Assembly (NCBI RefSeq): GCF_024228675.1 | Contig: NZ_CP100464.1 | Location: 1-64,000 of the forward strand | Direction of reading: 5' to 3' | From: Salinigranum marinum | GTDB taxonomy: Archaea > Halobacteriota > Halobacteria > Halobacteriales > Haloferacaceae | Length of the DNA: 64,000 bases | Shown: in pieces, positions 25,053 to 32,956 of the stretch | How the letters are laid out: each line of letters starts with the position of its first letter | Position numbering within the stretch: position 1 is the first letter of the stretch | Notes under the pieces: generated by a model | What the model saw: the letters and a program-made list of their open reading frames with translations, nothing else | What the model was told of the DNA's origin: nothing | Database searches by the model: none | Position numbers and translations under genes: made by a program

Positions 25053-25355
25053 ATGCCCGAACCAACGACCCGGCTTCATGTGTGGATTACAGGTAGCGCT
25101 GAAGAGGATGAGGAGAAAATAAAAAGGCTAATGCAAGAGAACGATTTCCCGATTCAGTATTCACACAAACCCTCCGATGAGGGTATAGAATTTCAATCTC
25201 ACGGGTTTGAATATAGTGAGGAAAACTTGGCGCTGGTACAGGACATGAAACAAAAATTCGAAGCGGAATTCCCGTCCAGAAACGTGGAGCTTGAAGATGG
25301 AACACTTGGTGAGCACGTTGCTATAGATTTCTTCGAATGTATTCGAATCAAGTGA
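25053..25355 (+). CDS. Small protein of a tandem paralogous pair, copy B
   Basis: A 100-residue protein (MPEPTTRLHVWITGSAEEDE) sharing with copy A the FEYSEENLALVQ region, a following FPSRNVELEDGTLGEH region and similar length. The 286-base gap between the two contains no ORF I trust. Both are lower in GC than the flanking genes. They appear to be a duplicated gene; function unknown. Confidence 0.55.
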   Translation: MPEPTTRLHVWITGSAEEDEEKIKRLMQENDFPIQYSHKPSDEGIEFQSHGFEYSEENLALVQDMKQKFEAEFPSRNVELEDGTLGEHVAIDFFECIRIK

Positions 25356-25464
25356 ATCTTTGGTACTGTTCCCACAAGCGATACGCCCAGTGTATTCAGC
25401 AAGCTGTATATATTAACTAGTGGACAAGAATCACGTTAACCCTTGGATAGCCTGACAAACCCTG

Positions 25465-28050
25465 TTAGAATCCGACGAGGAGACTGGCGAACTGATCGAG
25501 CCGGTCGTCTAGCCGCCCCCCGTCGTACACGGTGGCTTCACGCTCATAATATTCGGCGAGTTTCGAGGCGTCAGTCGAGAGACGTCCCGGCTGGGTATCG
25601 GTGGCGATGGTGAGCGAACAGATGGGGGCATGGGCGGCCCGAATCTGATCGATGACGTCGTCGACGCTACTCGGCTCGCCGTCGGTCACGGCGACGATGA
25701 GTGGCTCGTCGCGGTGATCCTCGACGAGTTGGCGTGCGAGTTCGAGAGCATCCGCCAGCGGCGTTCCCCCACCACAGTCCGTGTCAAGTAGCGCCGCGTG
25801 GACGTGGCGAGTCTCGACAGAGAAGGGTTTCACGAGCCGAGCGTGACCGTCGACGAAATCGACGATCGCCACCTCGATCCCGAGCCCCTCTGCAGCGACG
25901 GCGAACCGCGCCAGCGCCTTCGTCGCGACCTCGATCTTCGGGGGCTCGCCGTTTCGCATCGAGCCCGAGCGGTCGAGGACCAGCACCAGTGCGTAGCGTT
26001 TCTCGCGGCCCGGCGTGTCAACCTTGCAGACTCGGGGATCGCCGATCAGAAGCCGATGGCCCGCGGTGGTGTCGTATCCACCGGCGGTCAATCCTCGCCG
26101 AACATCACGCTGCCGGTCGAGCCGGAGCTGTTTCTCGAGCGTGCCAGCAACCCGGGCAGCGCCGTCTTCGATGTCGGCCCACATCCCCGGTGGTGCATGG
26201 TCATCAGCGATGGGAACGAGCTCTAGTTCGTCCAGCTGGCCCGGGCCCCCAGTCGTCCTGCCGGCCGCCTGGTCGTCGTCCGAACTACCCCGATCGAGCC
26301 GGTGGCTGAGGTCCTCCAACTCACGCTCCAGCGCGTCGGTGTCGATGCTCTCCCGGTCTGCCTCGTCGTGAGCCGCAGTTCGGTCGGCAGTGAGTGCTTC
26401 CTCGTAGGTGTCTATCTCATTAGCAGGATCTCGATCGAGGACCTCAGCGTGTGCCGGCTCGGGGGCGGCTGTGGATTCTGATCCGTCCTCAGAGGGGGTA
26501 CTCGTGGTTGGGGCCTTGCTTTCGACTTGCTCGTAGCCGTAGTCGCGCTCATCGCGAGAGTCAGTCGTCTCTCCAGATGAGCAGTCGTTAAGAGGAGCGC
26601 AGCCGTCGTCAAAATCCCCGATGGTCGACTGTTGTGCGGTATCAGAGCTGTCATCCACCTCGTCACCGCTGGAGGGACGTTCATCGTACGAGGACTCGGG
26701 TTCTGTGTTCGGGCGCTCGATGGAGCGAGCGAGTGCCCGCGCTCTGGAGTCGAGAGGCTTCGAGGCCGGCAAGGGCTGGGAGGGCTGGTCTTCATCGCTG
26801 CCCACCGATTGGGATGAATCATCAGAGTCTGAGCCGGGGGTATCGGCAGTGTGGGCGTTCGGATCGTCAAGGCCAGGTGTCTCGTCAAGGTCTCCATCAA
26901 GCCGATCCGGCGTGATTGTAGGCTGGTCGAGGACGTCCTGGAACGGATTGACCGTTGCGCTCCGTTCGACTTGCGGACGCTCGTCGCCCTGTCCGTCGGT
27001 TCCCTCGTCGCTCGATGGGTCAGTTTCAGTCTCAGAACCAGCTGTTTCCGAGCCGTCCGAGTCCGACGATGAGACGGAGTCCACAGCAGTCTCTTGATCA
27101 TCGCCCTCCGTTGGCGACTCGGCGGTTGCTTCGGAACGGTCCTCGAGGAGCGGGAGGATCGCCGACTGCCAGGTCTCGACGACGAGCCGAGCTCGCCGTA
27201 CAGATGCGGTCTTATCGTGGCTGTGGGTGATGTCATCGCGCTCGGCGCTCCGGATCGAAAGGGCATCCCGCGCTAACCGCTGGAGTGCCTCCCGAACAGC
27301 ATCGAAGCCCGTGGCATCCGCCTCCGACGCGAAGACGATCCGCTCGTCGTCTTCGTCCAGAAGTACCTCCGTGATGCCCGTCGGATAGATCGTCCATTCG
27401 TAGAGCGCACTCGTCACGGCGTCCCAGAAGGAGAACCAAACCTGCTCACCGTCGGGAATATCGTCGGGTACTTGCGAATGGATCCGGCGGGTGAGTTCGA
27501 GGCGGATTTCGGCGTTGTCACTGAAGTTCGCTCCTTCAACGGCTTCCTGTTCGATGGCTCCATCCTCGATGATGTTGACGAGATCGTGGACCTGCTGGCG
27601 ATAGTCGGGATCGATCTCGGTTTCGAGGAGTTCTGCGATGGGGCCGATAGCCGTCTTGAGGATATGGAGCAGTTCGTGAAAGGCGAGCCCGAACTGGTGG
27701 GCGTGATCGGCGGTCAGTTGATCGTTCACCGGGATTCGGTCCAACTGCGCCGGTTGGGTCGTCACGAGGACGAGAAATTCGGCGTCAACGTTCTCGAGGA
27801 GCTGTTCGGCCTGCTGCCGCTCGAATTCAGTTGCGTCGCTGGCCACGAGCGCATCGAGATTGGCAGGAAGGACCGCAGCGGTTTCGACGGCTGGCGTGAG
27901 AACGACCTCGACATCGGTCTCCGTTGGCAGATGACCACGAATGAATGCACGAAGTCGCTCTGTTCGTCCAGATGACGTCCGCACTTGAGCAGCCACGTCA
28001 GGGACGAATCTCTGTGCTGTAGGCCCGGTGGATGAGGTGGTGTCGAACAT
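25465..28050 (-). CDS. VWA-domain protein with HExxH metallopeptidase-like N-terminus
   Basis: An 861-residue protein from the ATG at 28050; a GTG at 28059 is possible. The N-terminal domain contains HELLH (about residues 125-129) and NIIEDGAIE about 30 residues later, the ligands of a gluzincin-type zinc site. A long acidic, Ser-rich linker (about 310-600) follows. The C-terminal VWA domain has the metal-ion-dependent adhesion motif DRSGS, a Thr in CGGGTPLADAL and VTDGEPSS. With the MoxR ATPase just upstream, this resembles MoxR/VWA pairs (RavA-ViaA, CobS-CobT) that remodel partner proteins or insert metal. It has its own TATA box at 28094-28099. Confidence 0.8.
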   Translation of the reverse strand: MFDTTSSTGPTAQRFVPDVAAQVRTSSGRTERLRAFIRGHLPTETDVEVVLTPAVETAAVLPANLDALVASDATEFERQQAEQLLENVDAEFLVLVTTQPAQLDRIPVNDQLTADHAHQFGLAFHELLHILKTAIGPIAELLETEIDPDYRQQVHDLVNIIEDGAIEQEAVEGANFSDNAEIRLELTRRIHSQVPDDIPDGEQVWFSFWDAVTSALYEWTIYPTGITEVLLDEDDERIVFASEADATGFDAVREALQRLARDALSIRSAERDDITHSHDKTASVRRARLVVETWQSAILPLLEDRSEATAESPTEGDDQETAVDSVSSSDSDGSETAGSETETDPSSDEGTDGQGDERPQVERSATVNPFQDVLDQPTITPDRLDGDLDETPGLDDPNAHTADTPGSDSDDSSQSVGSDEDQPSQPLPASKPLDSRARALARSIERPNTEPESSYDERPSSGDEVDDSSDTAQQSTIGDFDDGCAPLNDCSSGETTDSRDERDYGYEQVESKAPTTSTPSEDGSESTAAPEPAHAEVLDRDPANEIDTYEEALTADRTAAHDEADRESIDTDALERELEDLSHRLDRGSSDDDQAAGRTTGGPGQLDELELVPIADDHAPPGMWADIEDGAARVAGTLEKQLRLDRQRDVRRGLTAGGYDTTAGHRLLIGDPRVCKVDTPGREKRYALVLVLDRSGSMRNGEPPKIEVATKALARFAVAAEGLGIEVAIVDFVDGHARLVKPFSVETRHVHAALLDTDCGGGTPLADALELARQLVEDHRDEPLIVAVTDGEPSSVDDVIDQIRAAHAPICSLTIATDTQPGRLSTDASKLAEYYEREATVYDGGRLDDRLDQFASLLVGF

Positions 28051-28093
28051 GGTGATCACGAGAAGCGCGTAGCCTCCTCGTTCATTTCCAAGT

Positions 28094-28099
28094 GATAAA
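28094..28099 (-). promoter_or_regulatory. TATA box of the VWA gene
   Basis: GATAAA (minus TTTATC), 46 bases before the ATG at 28050. The neighbouring TTCATTTCCAAGTGA is a poor match to the shared palindrome. The third dispersed inverted repeat lies 15 bases further upstream. Confidence 0.4.
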
Positions 28100-28113
28100 C
28101 GCCTGTAGAGGGA

Positions 28114-28154
28114 GTTACCCCACGAGCGATAGAATATCTAATTCGTGGGGTAAC
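28114..28154. repeat. Dispersed inverted repeat GTTACCCCAC/GTGGGGTAAC, copy 3
   Basis: Arms extend to 12 bases, GTTACCCCACGA (28114-28125) and TCGTGGGGTAAC (28143-28154), total 41 bases. It begins 8 bases after the MoxR stop codon and lies upstream of the VWA promoter. Confidence 0.8.
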
Positions 28155-28162
28155 TCAAACGA

Positions 28163-29773
28163 CTATAGATAGTCGTTGAGCGTCTCGTAGGTGTCGTCGG
28201 GATACTGATTCGGCTCGGCGACTGCCCACACCTCGTTCTTGACCGCTGCCTTCGGAGAAGCGCCGTCCTCGATGTGCTCGCAGAGAATCGTCAGATTTCG
28301 CGTCGAGAGCGTCGGCCAGTTCTCGTTCTGCCGGGTCTGGTGGGCGAACTGGACGATTTTCCGGAGCGTCCCCCGATCCACAACCTCGTGACTGGCGTTC
28401 ACCTGTGCATCCAGCGTCGCGACCTCCTCGTCGACGTCCTGAATGTAGGGCTGTTCGAGCGCCCGGAACCGGCCACGAGTGGCCGAGTTCATCGGCTCGG
28501 AATCCCGGTACTCACGGGTCGGCGGATTCATCGTAATCACAATTCGTGCTGATGGATGGGGCTCAACCAACTCGCCATGCGCTTTCACGAGGAGCTTTCC
28601 TTCGTTGAGCAGGCGATGGAGCGACATCGCGGCGCCAGCACGCATCACGGGGAATTCGTTGAGCACCAGCACCGACCCATTCAGTAGCGCTTGTTTGGCC
28701 GGCCCGTTCCGAGGAGCGATCAGCCCGTCCTCGGTGGGCGTGAGCGGTCCGAACAGGTCCTCCGTGTGGGTAGCCTCGTCACAGTCTACCGAGACGTAGC
28801 CACGGTTCGTTCGGTGACACAGGTACTTGACGAGGTAGTTCTTCCCGGAGCCCCGTGGGCCAACCAGACGGATCGGAACTAGCCCACGGGCCAGTTTCTT
28901 CGCGAGCAGCTCGTCTAGTGGAAGCTGGAGACGCGGCTCCGTCGGAACCGCCGGCGGAACCACTTTCCCTGACGCATCGACTGGCAGGGCGTCGTCCCCC
29001 GCCTCGGGATGCGTCGCGGCCTTCGGGACGTCGGGATGGTCAGGACCGTCGAGGACGTGTAGACCTGTCGGCACCGGGTCCTGTTCGTTCCGGCCGATAT
29101 CGGAGACGTACTGGGCCTCGACAGCGTCCGGCTCGAGCCCCTCGGATCGATAGCGGGGTTCACCGACAGGCTCGGTGGCGGCGGTGATATCGACCACCTG
29201 AGCCGTCCCTCGACCCGTCGTCTCCTCCACGCGTCGACCGTATCGGATGTCGGCACTCCGGGCGAGCCACACGCCAACCGGGACGTGCCGGGGCGCTGCC
29301 TGGATGATCGCCTCCGCACGACTCTCGGTTAGCGTCCCGGTTAATCCGGCGAGATCACCGACATCAGCGTCCGCGAGATCGGTGAAGGTCGCGTAGCCGT
29401 CATCACGGAGTGCGGTCGCAATGCTCTCGGTGACGACTTCGAGGGCTTGAAAATCGACAGTCCCAGTAGCGCCAGCAGGGCCACCGAAGGCCTCCGTGAT
29501 CACGGCCGGCTCCTCACCCTGCGGCGAGACCCCGACGATGGTCGTACTTCCACCGGACCCCCGGTCGAGAGTGAAAACCCCCTCGGCAGCACCAGCATCG
29601 ATGAGGTCCGCGGCCTCCTGATCGCCGATATCGACGTAGTCGCTGACCCGGAGGGTCACGCGTTCGAGCGGGACACTCCCTCCCTCGCGCGTGAGCAGAC
29701 GATGGACGAGGTGTGAGAGGACGACGAGCGGTTCGGGTCGATCGACAGCTGAATCTGACTCGGATGAGGACAT
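28163..29773 (-). CDS. MoxR-type AAA+ ATPase with helix-hairpin-helix region
   Basis: A 536-residue protein from the ATG at 29773; an in-frame start at 29809 is only about 17 bases from the TATA box and is rejected. The C-terminal AAA+ domain has Walker A GPRGSGKN, with Asn in place of Thr or Ser, and a Walker B-like VLVLNEFPVM with Asn in place of Asp, followed by a sensor IVITMNPPTREY. About residues 120-165 carry an HhH-like segment (TDLADADVGDLAGLTGTLTE). It is likely the ATPase partner of the VWA protein. Both departures from consensus affect residues that bind magnesium, so ATPase activity may be modified. Confidence 0.78.
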   Translation of the reverse strand: MSSSESDSAVDRPEPLVVLSHLVHRLLTREGGSVPLERVTLRVSDYVDIGDQEAADLIDAGAAEGVFTLDRGSGGSTTIVGVSPQGEEPAVITEAFGGPAGATGTVDFQALEVVTESIATALRDDGYATFTDLADADVGDLAGLTGTLTESRAEAIIQAAPRHVPVGVWLARSADIRYGRRVEETTGRGTAQVVDITAATEPVGEPRYRSEGLEPDAVEAQYVSDIGRNEQDPVPTGLHVLDGPDHPDVPKAATHPEAGDDALPVDASGKVVPPAVPTEPRLQLPLDELLAKKLARGLVPIRLVGPRGSGKNYLVKYLCHRTNRGYVSVDCDEATHTEDLFGPLTPTEDGLIAPRNGPAKQALLNGSVLVLNEFPVMRAGAAMSLHRLLNEGKLLVKAHGELVEPHPSARIVITMNPPTREYRDSEPMNSATRGRFRALEQPYIQDVDEEVATLDAQVNASHEVVDRGTLRKIVQFAHQTRQNENWPTLSTRNLTILCEHIEDGASPKAAVKNEVWAVAEPNQYPDDTYETLNDYL

Positions 29774-29807
29774 AGGTGGGAGACGGAACCCACGCGGGAA
29801 TCCCGCC

Positions 29808-29828
29808 ACCCAATTGAGGGTCGGTAAA
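29808..29828 (-). promoter_or_regulatory. TATA box with adjacent palindrome, MoxR gene
   Basis: ACCCAATTGAGGGT (29808-29821) is followed by GGTAAA (29823-29828), on the minus strand TTTACC. The start codon is 53 bases downstream, leaving a leader of about 25 bases. Confidence 0.5.
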
Positions 29829-29937
29829 TCAGGGGCGGATCGAGACTCGGACAGAACACTCGGTTAGGACCGCCTCATCGACCCTGGTGGTTATTACGCG
29901 AGACGCGTTAGTAGCGCATAGAGGACACCAACGGATC

Positions 29938-30252
29938 ATGGCTGGAACTGGGTCACAATCGAGCTCGGACGGGACGATGCCGGAGATCGTGACGACGGAC
30001 GATGTCCTCGGCGGGAATCCCCGGATAGAGGGACATCGTATCGGCGTGTATCACGTCTACCAGCGCTACGTCGAAGGGGACGACACGCCCGAGGACATCG
30101 CCACGAGCTACGACATCTCTGTCGCCGAGGTCCACGCCGCGCTCGCGTACGCCTTCAGCCATCCCGAGGAGATGCGTACCATCGAGGCACAGAACCAGTC
30201 GATGTACGAGGAGAACGCGCCGAATCGCCTCGTTCCTGACGAGACCACGTAG
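29938..30252 (+). CDS. DUF433-family antitoxin
   Basis: A 104-residue protein from the ATG at 29938; an internal ATG at 29977 (MPEIVTTDDVLGGNPRIEG) is also possible and starts right at the conserved domain. DUF433 signatures are present: GGNPRIEGHRIGVYHV, then a helix-turn-helix with DIATSYDISVAEVHAALAYA. Such proteins bind DNA and neutralise the downstream DUF5615 toxin. The gap to the toxin gene is 10 bases. Confidence 0.8.
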   Translation: MAGTGSQSSSDGTMPEIVTTDDVLGGNPRIEGHRIGVYHVYQRYVEGDDTPEDIATSYDISVAEVHAALAYAFSHPEEMRTIEAQNQSMYEENAPNRLVPDETT

Positions 30253-30262
30253 AGGACGTTCG

Positions 30263-30595
30263 ATGGAGCTTCTCGCGGACGAAAACGTCGAGACAGAGTG
30301 GATACAGGCCCTCCGCGACGACGGCCATGATGTCGTCCGTGTCGTCGACGTCGAGGATCTCGGGGTGAGCGCGACTGATCCAGACGTTCTAGCCGTTGCA
30401 ACCCGGCAGAATCGAGTTCTGCTGACAGCTGATCAGTCGGATTTCAGTAATCCACCGGCAGACGAGCATCCAGGTATCATCATTATCGCGGACGTGACCC
30501 GGACGGGCGGCGAAGTGAGACGTGCGGTTCGCCGAATTGAACGGTCAGTCTCCGACCTCTCTGATCACGTCGCGTACGTCAGTGACTGGCTTTGA
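30263..30595 (+). CDS. DUF5615 PIN-like toxin
   Basis: A 110-residue protein of the PIN-like DUF5615 family: MELLADENVETEWIQALRDD at the start, then DPDVLAVATRQNRVLLTADQ with the acidic residues expected of the nuclease site (Asp6, Glu7, Asp38-42 region, Asp57). It is presumed to be an RNase toxin held by the DUF433 protein encoded immediately upstream. The pair separates the MoxR and DUF932-like genes and may stabilise the plasmid. Confidence 0.8.
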   Translation: MELLADENVETEWIQALRDDGHDVVRVVDVEDLGVSATDPDVLAVATRQNRVLLTADQSDFSNPPADEHPGIIIIADVTRTGGEVRRAVRRIERSVSDLSDHVAYVSDWL

Positions 30596-30615
30596 CCGCC
30601 TGCGGAGAAGACTCG

Positions 30616-32079
30616 TTATTCTGGAGACTGTAACTCTGTGAGTTTGTGTTGAATCCGGTCGTTGAGTTTCTGGGCCTCCTGATCCGACAAGGCGCCTTCA
30701 TCACCGACCTCAATCCCTGGAATATCGACGATGTCTTCGAGTGCATCGGACAGCGTCTGTTGGCCATCCGGGAGGACGCGGTCACACTCATCGTCGGTCT
30801 GACGGTCGTGCTCTCTTAGCGCCAACTGGATCATCATCGCTGGTTTTCGAAGTAGCTCCCCGGCGGTCTCAATATACTCCTGGTAGGTATCCGACGCCAG
30901 CGAGCCCTCGTACGAATCGAGGAGCGCGATCAGCAGCGACAGCTGGAGATTATACACTGTCGGTCGAGATGACGGGGAAGCAAGGGCGGTCGCCCGGTCG
31001 GCAGCGGCTTCGGCGTACGTCGCAGCGACCCCCCAGTACTGGTAGCACGTGGCCGCGTCGAACGGGAGTGTCTCGAAGTCGTAGGCAATCGCCCGGGTGC
31101 GGCGGATGGCGCGGTCGACGTTGACGAGTCGGTCCGCAACGTCGTCGTAGATTGCCGTCCACCACTCGTTGATCGGCACGCGGTCGTTCGCCCGCTCGTG
31201 AGTGGCGTCAGTCGCCCGGCCGTAGTGCCGGCGCGTGTAGCGCTTCCCCGTATCGGGAACGACGGTACTAGTCTCGGGGAAGTAGAGGATGGGCTTCGCC
31301 CACAGCGTCTGCGTCCCGCGGAAGTCGTACCCGGTCTCGAACCCGCCGTAGACGACCAAATCCGTCTCACCCGAGCCACCAACGCTCGTCACGCCGTCAG
31401 GAGCGTCATCGAATTCCGCGTCCTCCCACCCGGAGACGGTGTGTTCGAGGCCCGGACACACGACGAACATCTTGAGGAGGCCACCCCAGTCTCGGTAGCT
31501 CGCCCAACCGAACGCCGCGGTCTCACCGCGCTGCTGGAGCGCACCGATGATGGGGAGATACGCCTCCTGTGGGTTGATGATCGAATACCGGTCCGAGGCG
31601 ATTTGCCAGCGGAACGTGACGTCGTAGCCGAGGGCGCACAGCGCCTTCCGGCGCTCGTCGACGATGTCCTGGTGGTCGCGGATGCGAACCAACGGGTCCG
31701 ACGACGCTCTCGTCGCAAGCTCGTCGAGTGAACACCCCGCAGCGTCCTCGAGTGCATCGACATTCAAGCCGTGAACGTCGCGAATTGCCTCGGTATCGAC
31801 GGCTCCATCCACTCCGACGAACTCGTTGGTCGCCCAGAGCTCTCCGGAACTCGCCTGCGGGAGGGTCGCTATGACATCCTTCATCGACCGGGGATCGGGC
31901 CCGAGACACCGAGCTTCCGATGAAACCGCATCAGGGTAGTCGCACTGGTCGGCAGGAGTGAGACCAGCAAACGAAAGGGTCGTCTCGCGGGCGAGCAGGT
32001 CTGCGATCGGAACTGCCGTTGTCATCGAGCGTGGTGCATCGTCAGCGCTGTCTGGGTCTGGTTGTGTTGGCGTGGACAT
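30616..32079 (-). CDS. DUF932-like plasmid protein (tentative)
   Basis: A 487-residue protein. The middle part contains TFRWQIASDRYSIINPQEAY followed by LPIIGALQQRG, which resembles the DUF932 family of phage and plasmid proteins (Y-x-IVN-x-E-x-pattern), and LLKMFVVCPGL with TDLVVYGGFETGYDF further on. The C-terminal third is helical. DUF932 proteins are common on mobile replicons; their function is not established. It has its own promoter with the shared palindrome and a leader of about 50 bases. It converges with the toxin gene. Confidence 0.55.
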   Translation of the reverse strand: MSTPTQPDPDSADDAPRSMTTAVPIADLLARETTLSFAGLTPADQCDYPDAVSSEARCLGPDPRSMKDVIATLPQASSGELWATNEFVGVDGAVDTEAIRDVHGLNVDALEDAAGCSLDELATRASSDPLVRIRDHQDIVDERRKALCALGYDVTFRWQIASDRYSIINPQEAYLPIIGALQQRGETAAFGWASYRDWGGLLKMFVVCPGLEHTVSGWEDAEFDDAPDGVTSVGGSGETDLVVYGGFETGYDFRGTQTLWAKPILYFPETSTVVPDTGKRYTRRHYGRATDATHERANDRVPINEWWTAIYDDVADRLVNVDRAIRRTRAIAYDFETLPFDAATCYQYWGVAATYAEAAADRATALASPSSRPTVYNLQLSLLIALLDSYEGSLASDTYQEYIETAGELLRKPAMMIQLALREHDRQTDDECDRVLPDGQQTLSDALEDIVDIPGIEVGDEGALSDQEAQKLNDRIQHKLTELQSPE

Positions 32080-32138
32080 CGTGATCGAAGGCGAACCGTG
32101 CTTCTCAGTGGATGGAGAACGTAGCTAGTCCGCCCCTC

Positions 32139-32158
32139 ACCCGATTCGAGAGGGTAAA
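32139..32158 (-). promoter_or_regulatory. TATA box with adjacent imperfect palindrome
   Basis: ACCCGATTCGAGAGGG followed by GGTAAA (32153-32158), minus strand TTTACC. It is an imperfect version of the CCCGATTCGGG palindrome at 22721. Confidence 0.45.
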
Positions 32159-32448
32159 TTTCCGGGGACGACCAAGCCACGGCTATGCAGAGGCGGTGAT
32201 AGAAGGATCATCCACGGCTGCTTTCTCGGACCAGCCGTCTCTGCCAGAAATTTGTTGACTGACTCGAAGGCGACGATGCGAACAAACGCCCACTGGCATT
32301 CGGTTATCTGCCTGCGGAGGACGCCAAAATATAAATCGAAGACCGGCCGGCCGACGAGCCTTACCCACTAATTCACGCGAGAGCAACGTGGGTGGTGAAT
32401 CGAATCCCCGGTGCCAGTGTTAGAGTCACCTGTTGGGACCACGGGAAC
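32159..32448. other. Non-coding stretch between DUF932-like and CARF genes
   Basis: With the leader of the minus-strand gene this is a 400-base divergent region. Short frames here lack haloarchaeal composition. An inverted repeat-like CCACTAATTCACGC / GTGGGTGGTGAATCG area near 32365-32402 could be regulatory, but it is imperfect. Confidence 0.4.
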
Positions 32449-32454
32449 AATTAA
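32449..32454 (+). promoter_or_regulatory. TATA-like box of the CARF-PIN operon
   Basis: ATTAAC centred about 28 bases before the ATG at 32480, consistent with a leaderless transcript and supporting that start codon. Confidence 0.4.
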
Positions 32455-32479
32455 CACAGAGTCGTGGATAATACTCTTC

Positions 32480-32956
32480 ATGACTCGGTACTGGGTGACG
32501 TCGATGAGCACCCATCCAGAGTCCGTGGTCAATTCGCTCATCGCGGCGTGTGAAGACGGGTACATCCCTTCAACTGTACGCCTTCTATCGAATCCGACGG
32601 TCGACTCACAGCTCGACACGATCACGGAGTTACTGTCGATGGTGCTCACTGCGTACGGCACGAGTGCGGTCTCAGTCGATGTGACCGAGTTGCCTCACGA
32701 GACAGATTTCGACGGCATCGTCGAACACTTCTACGCACCGATCCGCGACTCGACAGCTACCGACGAGGTGGCGATTGACGTCACACCGGGGCGCAAGTTC
32801 ATGTCGGCCATCGCGTTCCAAGTGGGCATGAAGCACGAGGCCACGCATGTCTACTACAACCACGTCGCCTCGGAGGACTACTTCGGAAAGGTCCACTCGA
32901 CGATTCCCCGCACCGCAACCGACCTAATCGACTTTAGAGCGCTGTTTCCAGACTAA
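32480..32956 (+). CDS. CARF-like (Rossmann) nucleotide-sensor protein
   Basis: A 158-residue protein from the ATG at 32480 consisting of a single CARF-like domain. The first strand and ligand loop read RYWVTSMSTHPESVVNSLIA, and the hallmark DVTPGRKFMSA follows strand 4 (residues 100-110), as in CARF domains that bind cyclic oligoadenylates in CRISPR type III systems. It has no fused effector. Its stop overlaps the start of the PIN gene (TAATG), so the two are translationally coupled and probably form a complex. The likely role is ligand sensing that switches the nuclease. No CRISPR array or Cas10 is in the window. Fold assignment rests on motif reading. Confidence 0.68.
   Translation: MTRYWVTSMSTHPESVVNSLIAACEDGYIPSTVRLLSNPTVDSQLDTITELLSMVLTAYGTSAVSVDVTELPHETDFDGIVEHFYAPIRDSTATDEVAIDVTPGRKFMSAIAFQVGMKHEATHVYYNHVASEDYFGKVHSTIPRTATDLIDFRALFPD

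Noticed and set aside
26412-27266. 284-codon minus-strand frame inside the VWA gene
   Set aside because: It covers the low-complexity linker in another frame; a Thr/Pro/Arg-rich composition without domain features.
32183-32386. 67-codon minus-strand frame in the CARF upstream region
   Set aside because: Basic and Pro/Trp-rich, not like a haloarchaeal protein, and it has no promoter.
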